The position numbers and the translations under genes were made by a program. This document shows positions 24,199 through 35,900 of a stretch of DNA of 64,000 bases, one piece after another (positions within the stretch are counted from its first letter, which is position 1; each line of letters begins with the position of its first letter). This stretch comes from Ichthyophthirius multifiliis. Its lineage: Eukaryota; Ciliophora; Oligohymenophorea; Hymenostomatida. Location: NCBI RefSeq assembly GCF_000220395.1, contig NW_004085923.1:22764-86763 (forward strand). The letters run 5' to 3'. The notes beneath the pieces were generated by a model. The model was given only the letters and a program-made list of their open reading frames with translations, searched no databases and was not told where the DNA came from.

Positions 24199-25670
24199 TC
24201 AATTTCTTTATAAAGTATTTAAAATTTCACCTGCCAATTCACAAATTTAATTTTCTTAACTCAAGCTTAGGTTTTCAATCAATCCTAAGAAAATCTAAGA
24301 ACTTAAAACTTACTAAATAAATTCGAAAACCTAATTTTATATTAAACAAACAATCGATTTAAGGCATTTCTATACTAAATTTAAATCATCGTTTTATAGA
24401 ATATTAAAAAAAACCTTTACTGAATTCAAGTTTTTAATAAATATCATTTATTATTAAAAACTTGCAAAAATAAGGCTTTAACAAATCACTTTTTAAGCTA
24501 AAATACCGATTTCCTAATTAAAACAATTCTATAAAATTTATTCGAAAATAAAAAAAACTCAAAGAAAATTTCGTCGAAAAACTCATTTTTTTTACACATA
24601 AAAAACAAATACAAAATATTCAATATTTCCCTTTTTTCTTCCCAAAATGTTTCATTATTTGAAAAATAATTTTTTATATTTTCCAAAAAAACGCCTTTTC
24701 CTTAAATATTAAATACATATTCTGCTTAGTTATCAGTGAATTTAAAATAAAAAGATAATGTATTTAATGCTCCAACTCTAATTTCTTTACAAAAACCATT
24801 TCCAAAAGTTCCAAAAGAATGCAATTTTTCAAATACATCTCTATATTAAAGCATTAAAGCTATAGAAAGAGGATCTTTATATTCTGGAATTACTTAAAGT
24901 ATTTTAAAACCATCTAAAATAGCTTCAGTATTGGCTAAAGGATTTAAAAAAAGACAAGAAAATAATTAAAAAAGCTATTGTTTTTCTTCTTCTGCCACTG
25001 AAGGTTTCCCTACAATAAAGTTTTTAAGAAAAAACATTGTATAAATGATAAAATCTTCATCTATTTATGTGCATTTTTAGAAAAAACTTTCCGAAGAAAT
25101 TTCCTTTAAAATTCCTTACTGAATCAATCTAAGTTTATTTTCAAAATTTTCGGAAATAAAGTTACCAAAAAGACGCAAAATTTCACTTAAGATTTGTGTA
25201 TTGATATTTTAAAAGAATATTTGGGAAATTTCACTGATTAATTCTTCTTCCTCTTATGTTTTATTATATAGTTCAACTATTTCTTTTTAGCAATATATAT
25301 TTCCAATTATTATTATAATTTCCTTTAATGTTTGATTTTCGTTTTAATTGTTGTTATTTTTAATTTCTTATAAAATTTTACTCAATATATTTAATAAGTT
25401 AATGTACTGATGTTCTTCTTGTTTTTATATTTAGATTTTATCTTGAATTATGTATGTTATTTGAATTCGAAGTTATTTTAGCTTTTATTAAATGACTAAT
25501 TAAGGGCTTTTCATTGAATCAAAAAGCTACTGAATATATAAAGATATTGGAATTTATTTTTCTTCTTAGATTTATTGCATTCCATATAGGTTCATACGCT
25601 TCTTGTTTATTTGACGGCTTATGGTTTTTTTACGAATTTCTTAACGATGTTGATCTTTTGCGTTATTTAT
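24199..25670 (-). CDS. Importin-alpha-like armadillo protein
   Basis: The N-terminal piece KDQHRQEIRKKTISRQINKKR resembles the importin-beta-binding (IBB) domain of importin-alpha. An armadillo-like helical solenoid of about 400 residues follows (EILRLFGNFISENFENKLRL, LANTEAILDGFKILQVIPEY, LLNKSV-type repeats). The frame meets TGA at 24486-24488, but adding one A to the A5 run (plus-strand T's 24490-24494) restores about 95 more residues of the same helical character (KCLKSIVCLIQNQVFEFIQQ) to TGA at 24199-24201. Importin-alpha carries NLS cargo into nuclei; ciliates have several, some specific to macro- or micronucleus. No ATG precedes the IBB in frame. The first in-frame ATG is inside it (25593-25595), so a 5' exon or start is missing. 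The repeats are divergent. Confidence 0.7.
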
Positions 25671-25795
25671 TTTACTTTTAAAAATTAATATTTCCCTTTG
25701 GTTTTTTTTTTTTTTTTTTTTTCTTTTTTTTTTTTTGTATTAATAAGGATGCAAATTTTATAAAATATATATTTTTTTTTGGTACGAAATTTTAT

Positions 25796-25842
<47 letters not shown>

Positions 25843-25890
25843 TTATATATATATACTCTAAAATTAAAAAATAAATAAAATAATATAACA
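25671..25890. promoter_or_regulatory. Divergent promoter region between importin-alpha and SAC/5-phosphatase genes
   Basis: Only about 220 bp separate the two oppositely oriented genes. The region holds long T-rich tracts (25700-25736), an A16 run (25798-25814) and a TA run, all typical nucleosome-excluding DNA. It must include at least the start region of the plus-strand gene and perhaps a missing first exon of the minus-strand one. No specific motif is recognised. Confidence 0.4.
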
Positions 25891-28800
25891 ATGGAATATA
25901 TGTCCATTTTAGGTACTTCTGATTTTTCAGGAGCCACGCCAACAGTATAACAAGAAGGGAACACAAATAATAACAATAGTTAAAACACTTAAGTTGTATT
26001 TGTATTAAGATATCCTACATATATTGAGGTTTTTTTTTAAAAAAAAATTAATAATAATAATATAACTACTTTATCAAATGAAAAAAGATATAATTGAAAT
26101 CTAAGTAAAACACAAAGCATGATAAAAAGTTAATAATAGAGAAAAATTCTAAAATATATGAAACAGGTTTAATTGAAAAAAAAAAATATATAAAAAAAAA
26201 ATTAATCAGATATAACAAAAAAACATGAATATGAAAAACCAATAGAAATCTTAAAATTCTCTGCTTTTTTAGGAATCTAATATATATTGGATATACCATT
26301 TTTATTATTAGCCGAAGAAGTAAATCATATATGTTCTATCTAAAGGCATGACATATTTGAGATTAATAAATTAGCTTTTGTTCCGTTTGAGAAAGCTCGT
26401 AACATATTTAAATCTGATAATGGCAAAGAAACTGAAGTTGGGAAAGAAATATTGAATCAAATAAAAAACATCAGAAAATTGTTTTAAGAAGGCTATTATT
26501 TTTCATATACATTAGACCTAAGTTTATCAAGATAAAGGCAAAATGAACAATAGGATTTCCGTTTTTGTTGGAATTCATATTTATGTAAAGATATAATTGC
26601 AAATAAATTATCTAATGCGTGGTCAATACCTTTAATTTAAGGATATGTAGGTTACTTTAACGTTTATTTATAGGGTAAAAAATTAGACTTCTATTTAATT
26701 GCAAGACGTTCATGCAAAAAAGCTGGGACGAGATATAATTCGAGAGGTATTGATGACGAAGGAAATGTAGCAAACTATACTGAGATTGAATAAATATTCT
26801 TTTATAATTAATATTGCGTTTCATATACTTAAATAAGAGGTTCTGTGCCTTCTTTTTGGGGATAAACAGGAATTACAGCCTAATGTTAACTAACAAAGAA
26901 TTTCGAATAAGCTAATTAGGCTTTTTTAAAGCATTTCGAAGATTTAAAAAAAAGTATTAAAGAATTCTTTGTATAAATTTAATGAAAAAGCATAGTGATG
27001 GTGAATAACTATTAACTGATATATATGAAAAACATATTTTACACAATAATTTACGTAAATAATATATTTTCATATAGATATATATATACACTTGTTTATA
27101 TTATTATTTATTTATTTTTTTATAAAAAAAAAAAATCTCAATATATCTATCATTATTAATTAAAATTAACTAAACCATTTTTTTTAATTGAAAATATTTT
27201 TTCCAATAATAATAAAAATTTATTTAAACGAGAAATATTAGTTAATTGTTAATAGTGTTTTTAGTGTTTTATGAAAAAATAAAAAAAAATATTATAAAAA
27301 ATAAAATATTAAAAAGTAATATATAAATAAATAAAGCTTTTGTTAAATATAAATTCTTTGATTTTCATGAACATTGTAAACATTAAAAATACGAAAATGT
27401 AAATCCTTTAATATAAGAATTAAGTAAAATGAATAAAAACCTTCTTTTTTTTGCCGAAAATACAATCACTGGTAATATTTTAGTTCAATAATAAGGAATT
27501 GTAAGGACTAATTGCCTTGATTGTTTAGATAGGACTAATGTTTTATAAACAAAAATAGCATTAGACATTCTTGATTTTTAACTTAATTATTTGGGAGTTA
27601 ATTTATAAGGTATTTTTTTTATATAAAAAAAATAAAAAAAAAAAAAATTAAATAAAATAATTTAAAAGATTAATTTGGAGAAGAATCCTTGAAACATATA
27701 GATAATAATAATATAAAATAAAATCATCCTTTTATGACCAAATTTAAATGTCTTTGGGCTGATTTAGGAGACATGATATCAAAACATTACACAGGTACTG
27801 GTTCTACACATACAGATGTAACCAAAAAAGGTAAAAGGGATTTTGCAGGTCTTCTTTAACATGGATATAAAAGTATTTCACGCTTTTATTTATAAAACTT
27901 TGAGGATAATATTAAATAGGATGCAATAGATTTAGTTGTAGGATAACATACTTAAAAAAATGAGTTCGATGAAAATATAGAAAATGAACTTACTAAAAAA
28001 TAAGAACAATTTTGCAATTTTTCTTAGTTTTAATTATTGGTTTTAACCTGGAATTTGTAAGGAAATGAACTTAGTTAAGAATGTATTAAAGATCTTTTAA
28101 ATTTTAAAGAATAAGTAGATATTTTAGTTATTGGTCTTTAAGAAATTATCCCTTAAAATATAAAAAATAATGAACCTTAAGTTAAAAAAATAGTATTACT
28201 TATTTAGAGATTTTTAAATAATTATTCCTTAGTTTCATATAAGGATTTATTTGGAAATCTGAGTTTAATTTTTGCAAAAAATAATATTAAAGAAAAAGTA
28301 TAAAAAATAAATGAAAAAACTATCAAATTATCCTATAATAAAGTATTATTTTAAATTTATATGATATTATATATATAAAATAAAAATACATATAAAAAGG
28401 GATGTGTTATCAGTCAATTTTAAGTTGATGATACTGTTTTATGTTTTTTAAATGTACATCTAGAGTAAGGGTCTATATAAACAAAATTATAATATATTCG
28501 TGAAATTCATGATTATATTAAATTGTCAAAAGAAGAAAACAGTCCTCTTGTTGATTTTAAATTTTTCTTTGGAGATATGGGTTTTGGAAATAGTATTTCT
28601 ATATTGGATATTAATAAGTTATTATAAGAGTTTGATTTATTAAAAAATAATAAAATGGAAGAATAAGCTGTTAAGATTATAGCAAAAATTTTTTAAAATG
28701 ATATTTTTGAATAATAAAAAAAAAATAGTGATATTCTATCTAAATATTAAGAATAAGCAGTAACTTTTTAACCAAATTTTAAATATTTTGTTAATAAATA

Positions 28801-29249
28801 AAAATATGATTTTGATATAATTCCATTTTGGTATTTTTTGTTTTTTTTAATTTATTAAATATTAATATTCTATAATCTTTTATAAAAATAAATGGAAGGT
28901 GTGATAGAATATTATTTTAATAAAGAATTCAAGATTCATGTATAGCCTAAAATTATGATTTTATTGAAGTTTCTATTTCATAACATAGGTAGTTACTTCC
29001 AAATATAGATAAAATTATATATATATATTATTTATAAAAGACCTGTTTTTGCTAATTTTATAATTAAAGTTCGCAAAATTGATTATGAAAAGAAAGAAAA
29101 GACTTTGAATAAAATTTTTTAAGTATAAAGCTATATATAGTTTTCATATTAATAAAAAAAATTTAAAAACATAGGAATTAAATAAAATTACAGAAACATT
29201 AGAAAACGAAGAAATTAGTATTTTATAAAATAAAGTAAAATAAAATTGA
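25891..29249 (+). CDS. Synaptojanin-like protein: SAC phosphatase + inositol 5-phosphatase
   Basis: Nine exons; introns 26029-26105, 26167-26209, 27055-27336, 27610-27668, 28343-28399, 28831-28898, 28989-29040 and 29123-29174. Exons sum to 2669 nt, one base short of 890 codons; the missing base is near 26972 (KKSIKEFFV then INLMKKHSDG). The SAC domain includes RRSCKKAGTRYNSRGIDDEG, QIRGSVPSFW, FDFHEHC and the catalytic RTNCLDCLDRTN, all intact. The 5-phosphatase half has TWNLQGNEL, IGLQEI, LNVHLEQGS, GDMGFG, FQPNFKY, PFWCDRIL and SQHRPVFANF. Compared with the family signatures GDxN and SDHxPV, the Asn is Gly and the Asp is Gln, so this half may be catalytically weak or dead. Expected roles are phosphoinositide turnover and vesicle uncoating at membranes. 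Several introns end in AAG. Confidence 0.92.
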
Positions 29250-29759
29250 AAATTAAAAAATATTATTATATGATAATAAGTTATTATCATTATTTTAATT
29301 TAAATAAATAAAATTTTATCTATTGTTATTTTTTGTTAAAAATTAGATATTTATTTTATTTAATATAAAAATAAAATAATATAATTAAAATAATTATAAT
29401 AAATATTTCAATTATAAATATATATATATATATTTATTTAAAATATATATAAATATATATATATTTTATATATGTATATTCATTTATTTATATATATATT
29501 TTTATTATATAATATTTTTTAAATAAAATCTGTTTGATTGTATACTTTTTTTATTTTATTTTTTTAAACTTATAATAAATTTATCCTTTAATAATTTAAT
29601 ACAAAAAAATTTTAAGATCAAAAAATAATTTTTTTAAAGGATAAGAAATAAAATATGTTTTTAATTATATAGTACATTTAAATAAATTTTATTAATTTAT
29701 AACTCAAATTCAATTATATTTCAAAAAAAAAAATATATATATATAGAAGAAAGGAAAAA
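29250..29759. other. Intergenic, nothing seen
   Basis: About 0.5 kb between two plus-strand genes, with TA-rich runs (29416-29480). It contains the terminator of the upstream gene and the promoter of the downstream one, neither identifiable by sequence. Confidence 0.6.
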
Positions 29760-32700
29760 ATGCACATTTAAAATAAAAAAAATACATAAAATAATTAGAT
29801 TACGTAATAAAATGAAGAAGTTATTGAAAAAAAATAACATCCTTTATAATAAGAAGAAAACCCTTAAAATAATAAATTGGTAGTCGTTTATAATGATGCA
29901 AATAAATTATTTTAATTTGAATAAAATATATGAAAAAAACAATTTGAGTAAATAAATTTAAACATAAACAGTACACCTTCATTACTTTCTGAAAAATCAT
30001 TAGATTAAGAAGCCGAATGTAATTTTATATATTATATATTTTATGTATAATTATAATTGTTTTTTTATTATAAAGTAATAAACTAAGTTCCTATTATTTA
30101 AGATATATTTATTGCTTTAAAAGCTTAATAAGAAAATTAAATTAGTTAAGAAGAAATTTTTAATTTATTTAAAAAATTAAACATATGCCAAAAAAAAGTA
30201 ATTTTTAAAAAATAAACATTATATGTATTTTTTCTTATTTGTTTTTACCAACGTATTTTTTCGTTCATCTGTTTACTTTAAAATAAAAATTATTAAAAAG
30301 GAAGATTCAGACATAATATATAATAATATTCCTAAAAATGAGGAAAATAATGTGGATTTTTTAAGTAAACAAAAAAATTATAAAGAAAATATATAATACA
30401 TTTTTCAAATAAATAGGTTTTTCTTTATTTTTATGTTAAGATCTTAAAAATATAGAATTATAAACTTTAACATAATCAGAGTTAATTTTAAGAATAGGTA
30501 AATATAATAAAATCAAAAATAATAAGTAAATAAAGGTATGAAAATATTTAGGGTTTTATCTGAAGATGGCCCATAGTTTACATTAAAGCATTTAATAAAA
30601 TATTCAGAACAGCACAAGTCAATAAACTTAGATTTCGTAAAAAAAAAAAAAGCATAGCATAAAAATAATATATATATATATAAATATATATATTTTTATA
30701 TATATATATTTATATTATAAATTTTTTTATATTTTTATAATTTATTATTATTTCATATATTTTTTTATTCATTGTTTTTTATTTATATATAATTATAATA
30801 AAAATTTAGATTTAGCTAATGGAATTGTTTAATTTTTACAGTAACTACCAAAACGGGACTTTAAAAAAAAATAGAATGTAGTCCACTATTTCCAAAATAT
30901 AAGTACAAAGCTAAAGCAAATATTGACCCTGAAACTAATCGAAGGACTATCCGAACTAATAAGTATAAAATAGAAAGAAGGCGAAAAAAACGAATAAGAG
31001 AACCATACAAATGAAGAAGAGAAAAAATAAAACGATTAAAACTAAGAAAATGCAATCGAAAATGAGCTTAATTCATATTTATTAAATAACAAACCAAAGA
31101 GTAAAGGTTGGTTAACACGTTTTAGTAAAAAAAAAGCAAATAAATGGTCGAATATGTTTTTTTTTATTTAATCATCTTCAAATACATTATTTTCAGTAAA
31201 ACCAACAACAGTTAGTAAAGAAATATATTTGTAAGATATTGAATTATATAAATGTTCCTTTATTGAAATTTTAGAAACAAATAATTAATAAGGAAGAAAT
31301 GGAAATAAACGTTCAAATACAAGACTTTAATAATTAGGAAATAATAATTTTACAGAAACTAATAATATTAATAATAACTCAGAAAACGAAAAAAGGACAT
31401 TTTTTATTAATGATTTACGACAAAAAAAAATATATCTTGTTAAAAGTGAAGAAAGTGTAGAAATAATATCTATAATAAATATTTTAAATGCTAAAAAAAA
31501 ACCTGAAATTCTGAATAAAAACAAAAATCTGGCGTAAAAAGTTGCTCAAATAGAACTGGAATATGCGGGAATATTAGAAATAGCAATTACATAGAAAAAA
31601 AATATTAATTACTATCATACAAATCTGAAAAATTATTCATTTAAAAAGCAATATGTAATAATTAAAAACGACTCATTAATTTTCTATAATCTGAGTTTAA
31701 ATAAAAGATTAAATATAACTAAATTAATATTAACTTAAAATTGATAATAATATTCCTTTTAACTAATAAAACTAATATAGTTTTATGCTTGAAAAAATAG
31801 AAAATAAAAACCTTATTTAAAGTTAAAAATAATAGTTTTAATAAATTGAAGAAAATAGCTATGTAGCTTTTAATACATAAATGAATGAATAAAACTCTTA
31901 GTTTATTGAAAAAAATATCAATAAAAATAATAATGTCATTAAAAAAAATTAAGGTTTCTTTTAAAAGTTTTTAAATAAAATTACAGAAAAAAAAATGACT
32001 AATTAGTACTTGCTGCCGATTCTGAATATAAAAAAAAATAGTGGATATTTGCAATAAATTATTATAAAACAATTATTTAAAATATATAAAAAGGTTCTTA
32101 TATGTATTTTTATATTTCCTTTAATTTTTTTTTTTTTTTTAAATAAGGTAATTATAAATTATAAACTCAGGAAAATCAAAATAAATAATCTAGTGGATAA
32201 AAAATTTTGTGTAAATAAACAGAACAAAAGTTGAATTTTTAAGATGAAGATGATTATTATAATGTATTTGCACATAAACATGAAAGAGTTGAATAATAAT
32301 AATAGTAATAAATAAAAGAATAAATCATTCAAACTGATTTAAATTAATAACCGTAATTATAATAAATTTCAGATTAAGAAAGGCTAAAAACAAATAGATT
32401 AGGTAAGTTTTTACGTTATAAACAATTTTTTTTTTTTTTTTAAACAAAAAAATAGATACATAGGAAGCTTTATAAACTATAACTTTTTCAAATTTTTATG
32501 TAGAAAATTTACAGTTTTTAGCTCAAAATTAAGTAATTCGAAAAGATAATATAATAGTGAATTCAAAAGAAATAATAACTTAATCAGAAGGAGAAATATG
32601 GGAGAAATTTTTAAAGCATTTTTTCAGTGTAAAACATAAATTTACAGAATGGAATATTAAATAAAACAATAACTTGAAAGACATTTCTTAAATTTAAATA

Positions 32701-32952
32701 GATAATAGGTTAAATAGAAGTATAAAATAAATTGAAGAAAGAATAAAATCTAAGAAAGATAAAAACTATAAAAGAGGTTAGGATGAATTTGCAAGTACTA
32801 ATAAAAGTATTGAATCAAGTCAAATGAAGTATAAATTAACAGAATTAGATAATGAGCCATAAGCCAAAATTGTTGCAAATAATAATTATAAATATAATGT
32901 TAATATAAATAAGTTATAACTTTAAACAATTTTCCTGTCGATTTTTTTGTGA
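29760..32952 (+). CDS. Protein with two PH domains
   Basis: ATG at 29760, TGA at 32950-32952, at least six introns (for example about 30020-30075, 30199-30300, 30641-30808 and 32404-32455). After a Gln/Asn-rich head come a helical region (DIFIALKAQQENQISQEEIF, DLANGIVQFLQQLPKRDF) and a first PH domain starting KGWLTRFSKKKANKWSNMFF (about 31100-31490). A second PH domain (about 31560-32090) has KKQYVIIKNDSLIFY and the C-terminal helix SEYKKKQWIFAI with its typical Trp. The tail is Gln-rich and then basic. PH domains bind phosphoinositides or partner proteins at membranes. Oddities: an in-frame TGA at 29931-29933 with coding-like sequence on both sides, a one-base excess near 31743, and a one-base deficit in the A9 run at 31987-31995. 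It lies head-to-tail after the phosphoinositide phosphatase, which may be coincidental. Confidence 0.78.
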
Positions 32953-35900
32953 ATTTTACACACAAAAAGAAAACTCATTTTTTAATTTTTTTTTTTTTTT
33001 TTTTTTTTTTTTAGGAATTTAATTATATCATATAACATATATCTATTTAATTTTTCATAAGGTCTAATTAATAATGTTAATTCAACAAAAATTAATTGAA
33101 TATTTTTGTTTAACAAAAAAATTAAATATTAAAGTATAATTTAGCTTTTTAGAATTGTAGTTTCAGAATTTATTTTGGGTTTTCTGTAATAAATAAATTT
33201 GGTAAATTTTGAAAAAGACAAAACAATTTAATTATTATTATAAAAATATTAAATTTCTTATATAATAAAATATCTAATCTAAAATTTCAGTCTTTATATA
33301 AATATTAAGATTGCCTTTTAAATTATAAGTTTATTAATTTAATAAAATTAATTAATTTTAATTTTCTTTTTATAAAATATAAAATTTGCCTTTGTAATTT
33401 TAAATAGTTATTATATATAAAAATAATGTTATTTAAATAAAATAATTAAGTTAGTAAAATCAAACTATTTATTTAAATTAAATTTTAATTTATAAGTTGT
33501 TAGATCAATATAAATATGTAGGAAGTAATTATAATATTAATCAAAAATATTATAATTTATAATTAATCATATTATTTTACACTAAAAAATATATATATAT
33601 ATACTAAATATATACATTTTGTTGTAATAAAAAAATGTGATTATTTAATATTTTATTTAAAATAATATTAAAAAATTAAAAATATATAAAAACATAATTA
33701 TATATATATAAAAATTTTAATATATAAATATATATATTTATATATTTATATATTATATATATATATAAATGATAAATTTAATTATTTAATATATAGTTAT
33801 TTATTATTTATTTATATAAATATTTTTATTTCATATATAATAAAAATAAAAATATTAAATTAATTTTTTTAATACAAATATTATATATAATTTTAAAGTC
33901 TTTCTTTTATTTTTATAGATGCAAAATATTGAAAATATAAATATTTATAAATTTTTATTTATAAAAATATATAAGAAATTACATTAGTATTACTATTTAT
34001 TTGTTTTTATTATATTTTTTTTTTAATTTTTATTAAAAATTAATCTTTTTATATATTTTCATTAAAAGAATTATTTGTTCTTTTTATGTTCTATTAATTT
34101 TAATAAATATAAAAGCCAATATTAGAATATTTATATAAATATATTGAAAATATTATGCACCCATTATATAATAGACTGAACTATTTATAATACTTATTCA
34201 GATAGTTTATTTTTTAAAAAAAAACATAATCTCCAAAAGAAAACAAGATGAAATAAAGTGGATAACTTTTTTTTTTTTTGTTAGTAGTACATTTTTAAAT
34301 TAAAATTAGATAAAAAAATAAAATCTCAGAATAAATAAATTAATTAATTTCAATATTTATATACTATATCTTCATTTCAAAAGAATATAATCTATTTTAA
34401 CTTAATAATACTTGTTGATAGATAGTAATTTTTATGAAATTTAAATAAAATAATTAATAAAAATAATAATAAATAAAAAAAATATTTAATTAATTTTATT
34501 TCCTATTTTTTTTTTAGTAGTGTCGCATTTTTTTAATTATTTTTATTTTTTTGTTGAAAACTTAATTTTTTTAATTTTAAAACTATTATATTAAGTTTAT
34601 TTATATATTTAAAGTTTTGTTTTAATTAGTTAAAAAAATAAATATAGAAGTCATATTATTCATTAGAAAATTATACTTAAGATGGTTATCATTAAAATAT
34701 TGATAGATTTAGCAAATAATTAAAAATATATTCAATTATTATATTTTCTATATTAAATATTTTTATAATAACAATTATACAAACCGACATATACATATTA
34801 AATTAGATTAATTAATTTTATCTTACAAATAAAGTAATGAATGTCATAAATAAGCACCCGAACCCTTGCTTTATAACTTCTTTTTTAGTATGTAATACTT
34901 AATTATAGTGTAAAATTCTTCTATATTATTAATGAACAGTGGTGAATACAGTAGATTATAGAAAAAAAATGAATTATTTATAATGGCTTTATCCGTAAAA
35001 AATATAAATTAATTCAAGTCTATTTTAATAGAACCATAATATATAATAAAGACATATACTCTATTTTTAAATATAGCAGTCACCATATAAATATTATTTT
35101 TTAATAAAGATAAAAATTCATTTTAATTAAGTCAAAAGTAATATTAAAGCGCTTTTTGGTGTTTTTTGTCCAATTGTTTGTAAAAAATTTATTTAATGAA
35201 AAGTATTTAAATGCCTTTTTTCTGCTAAAATTAATGGTTTTTATCATAATCTAGATAATGAAATTTCGAATAAAAATAGTAAAAGTTATAATCTTTTATA
35301 ATAAAATATTTAATTTATTTATAAATTATTAATGAAGTTAATTATTTAACAAAACAAAAAACAAAACAAAAATCCTATATATATTAATAAATTATAATCT
35401 TATTTTTCAGTTTTCTATTTTTTATAAGCTGTATCTAATAATTTAGTTTTGGAGATAAATTTTTATCTATATATTTATTAACGAAGATCAGATGGAATTG
35501 TAAATTATAAATTAGTTAATAATTTTCTTTTATATTTTTTAAATTAATATTTGTTTGATATAAAGTGAACATATCATCATTTAATATTTTTGTAATATAT
35601 AAACTTTATTATTAACCCTAAATATTAATATTTAATTGTTAAAAGTTAATGAATATTTTTAGTCTTTGTTTATTCTTTTAAAAACTATTCAGAATAAAGT
35701 GAGTCGTTAAAATAAGGAACGAAATTTTGTAGACTTAGGTTTAAAATAAGTAAATAGGCCTAAAAATAATATAATTTTTTTTTATCCTATATTTATATAA
35801 GCAAAACACTTTTATATATGTAATGTTTTATTCAAAATAAATTATCAGAAAAAAAATCTTTTTTTAATAATTAATTTTATTTTTTACTATATTTATAATT

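Noticed and set aside
34845-34880. tRNA gene suggested by GGTTCGG on the minus strand
   Set aside because: No T-arm pairing, no anticodon or D arm at the right spacing, and the loop is ten bases.
34900-35800. Possible DNA transposon (DDE-type transposase remains) in the desert
   Set aside because: Short protein-like pieces were seen in several frames, but none gives a recognisable catalytic block, and no terminal inverted repeats or target duplications were found.
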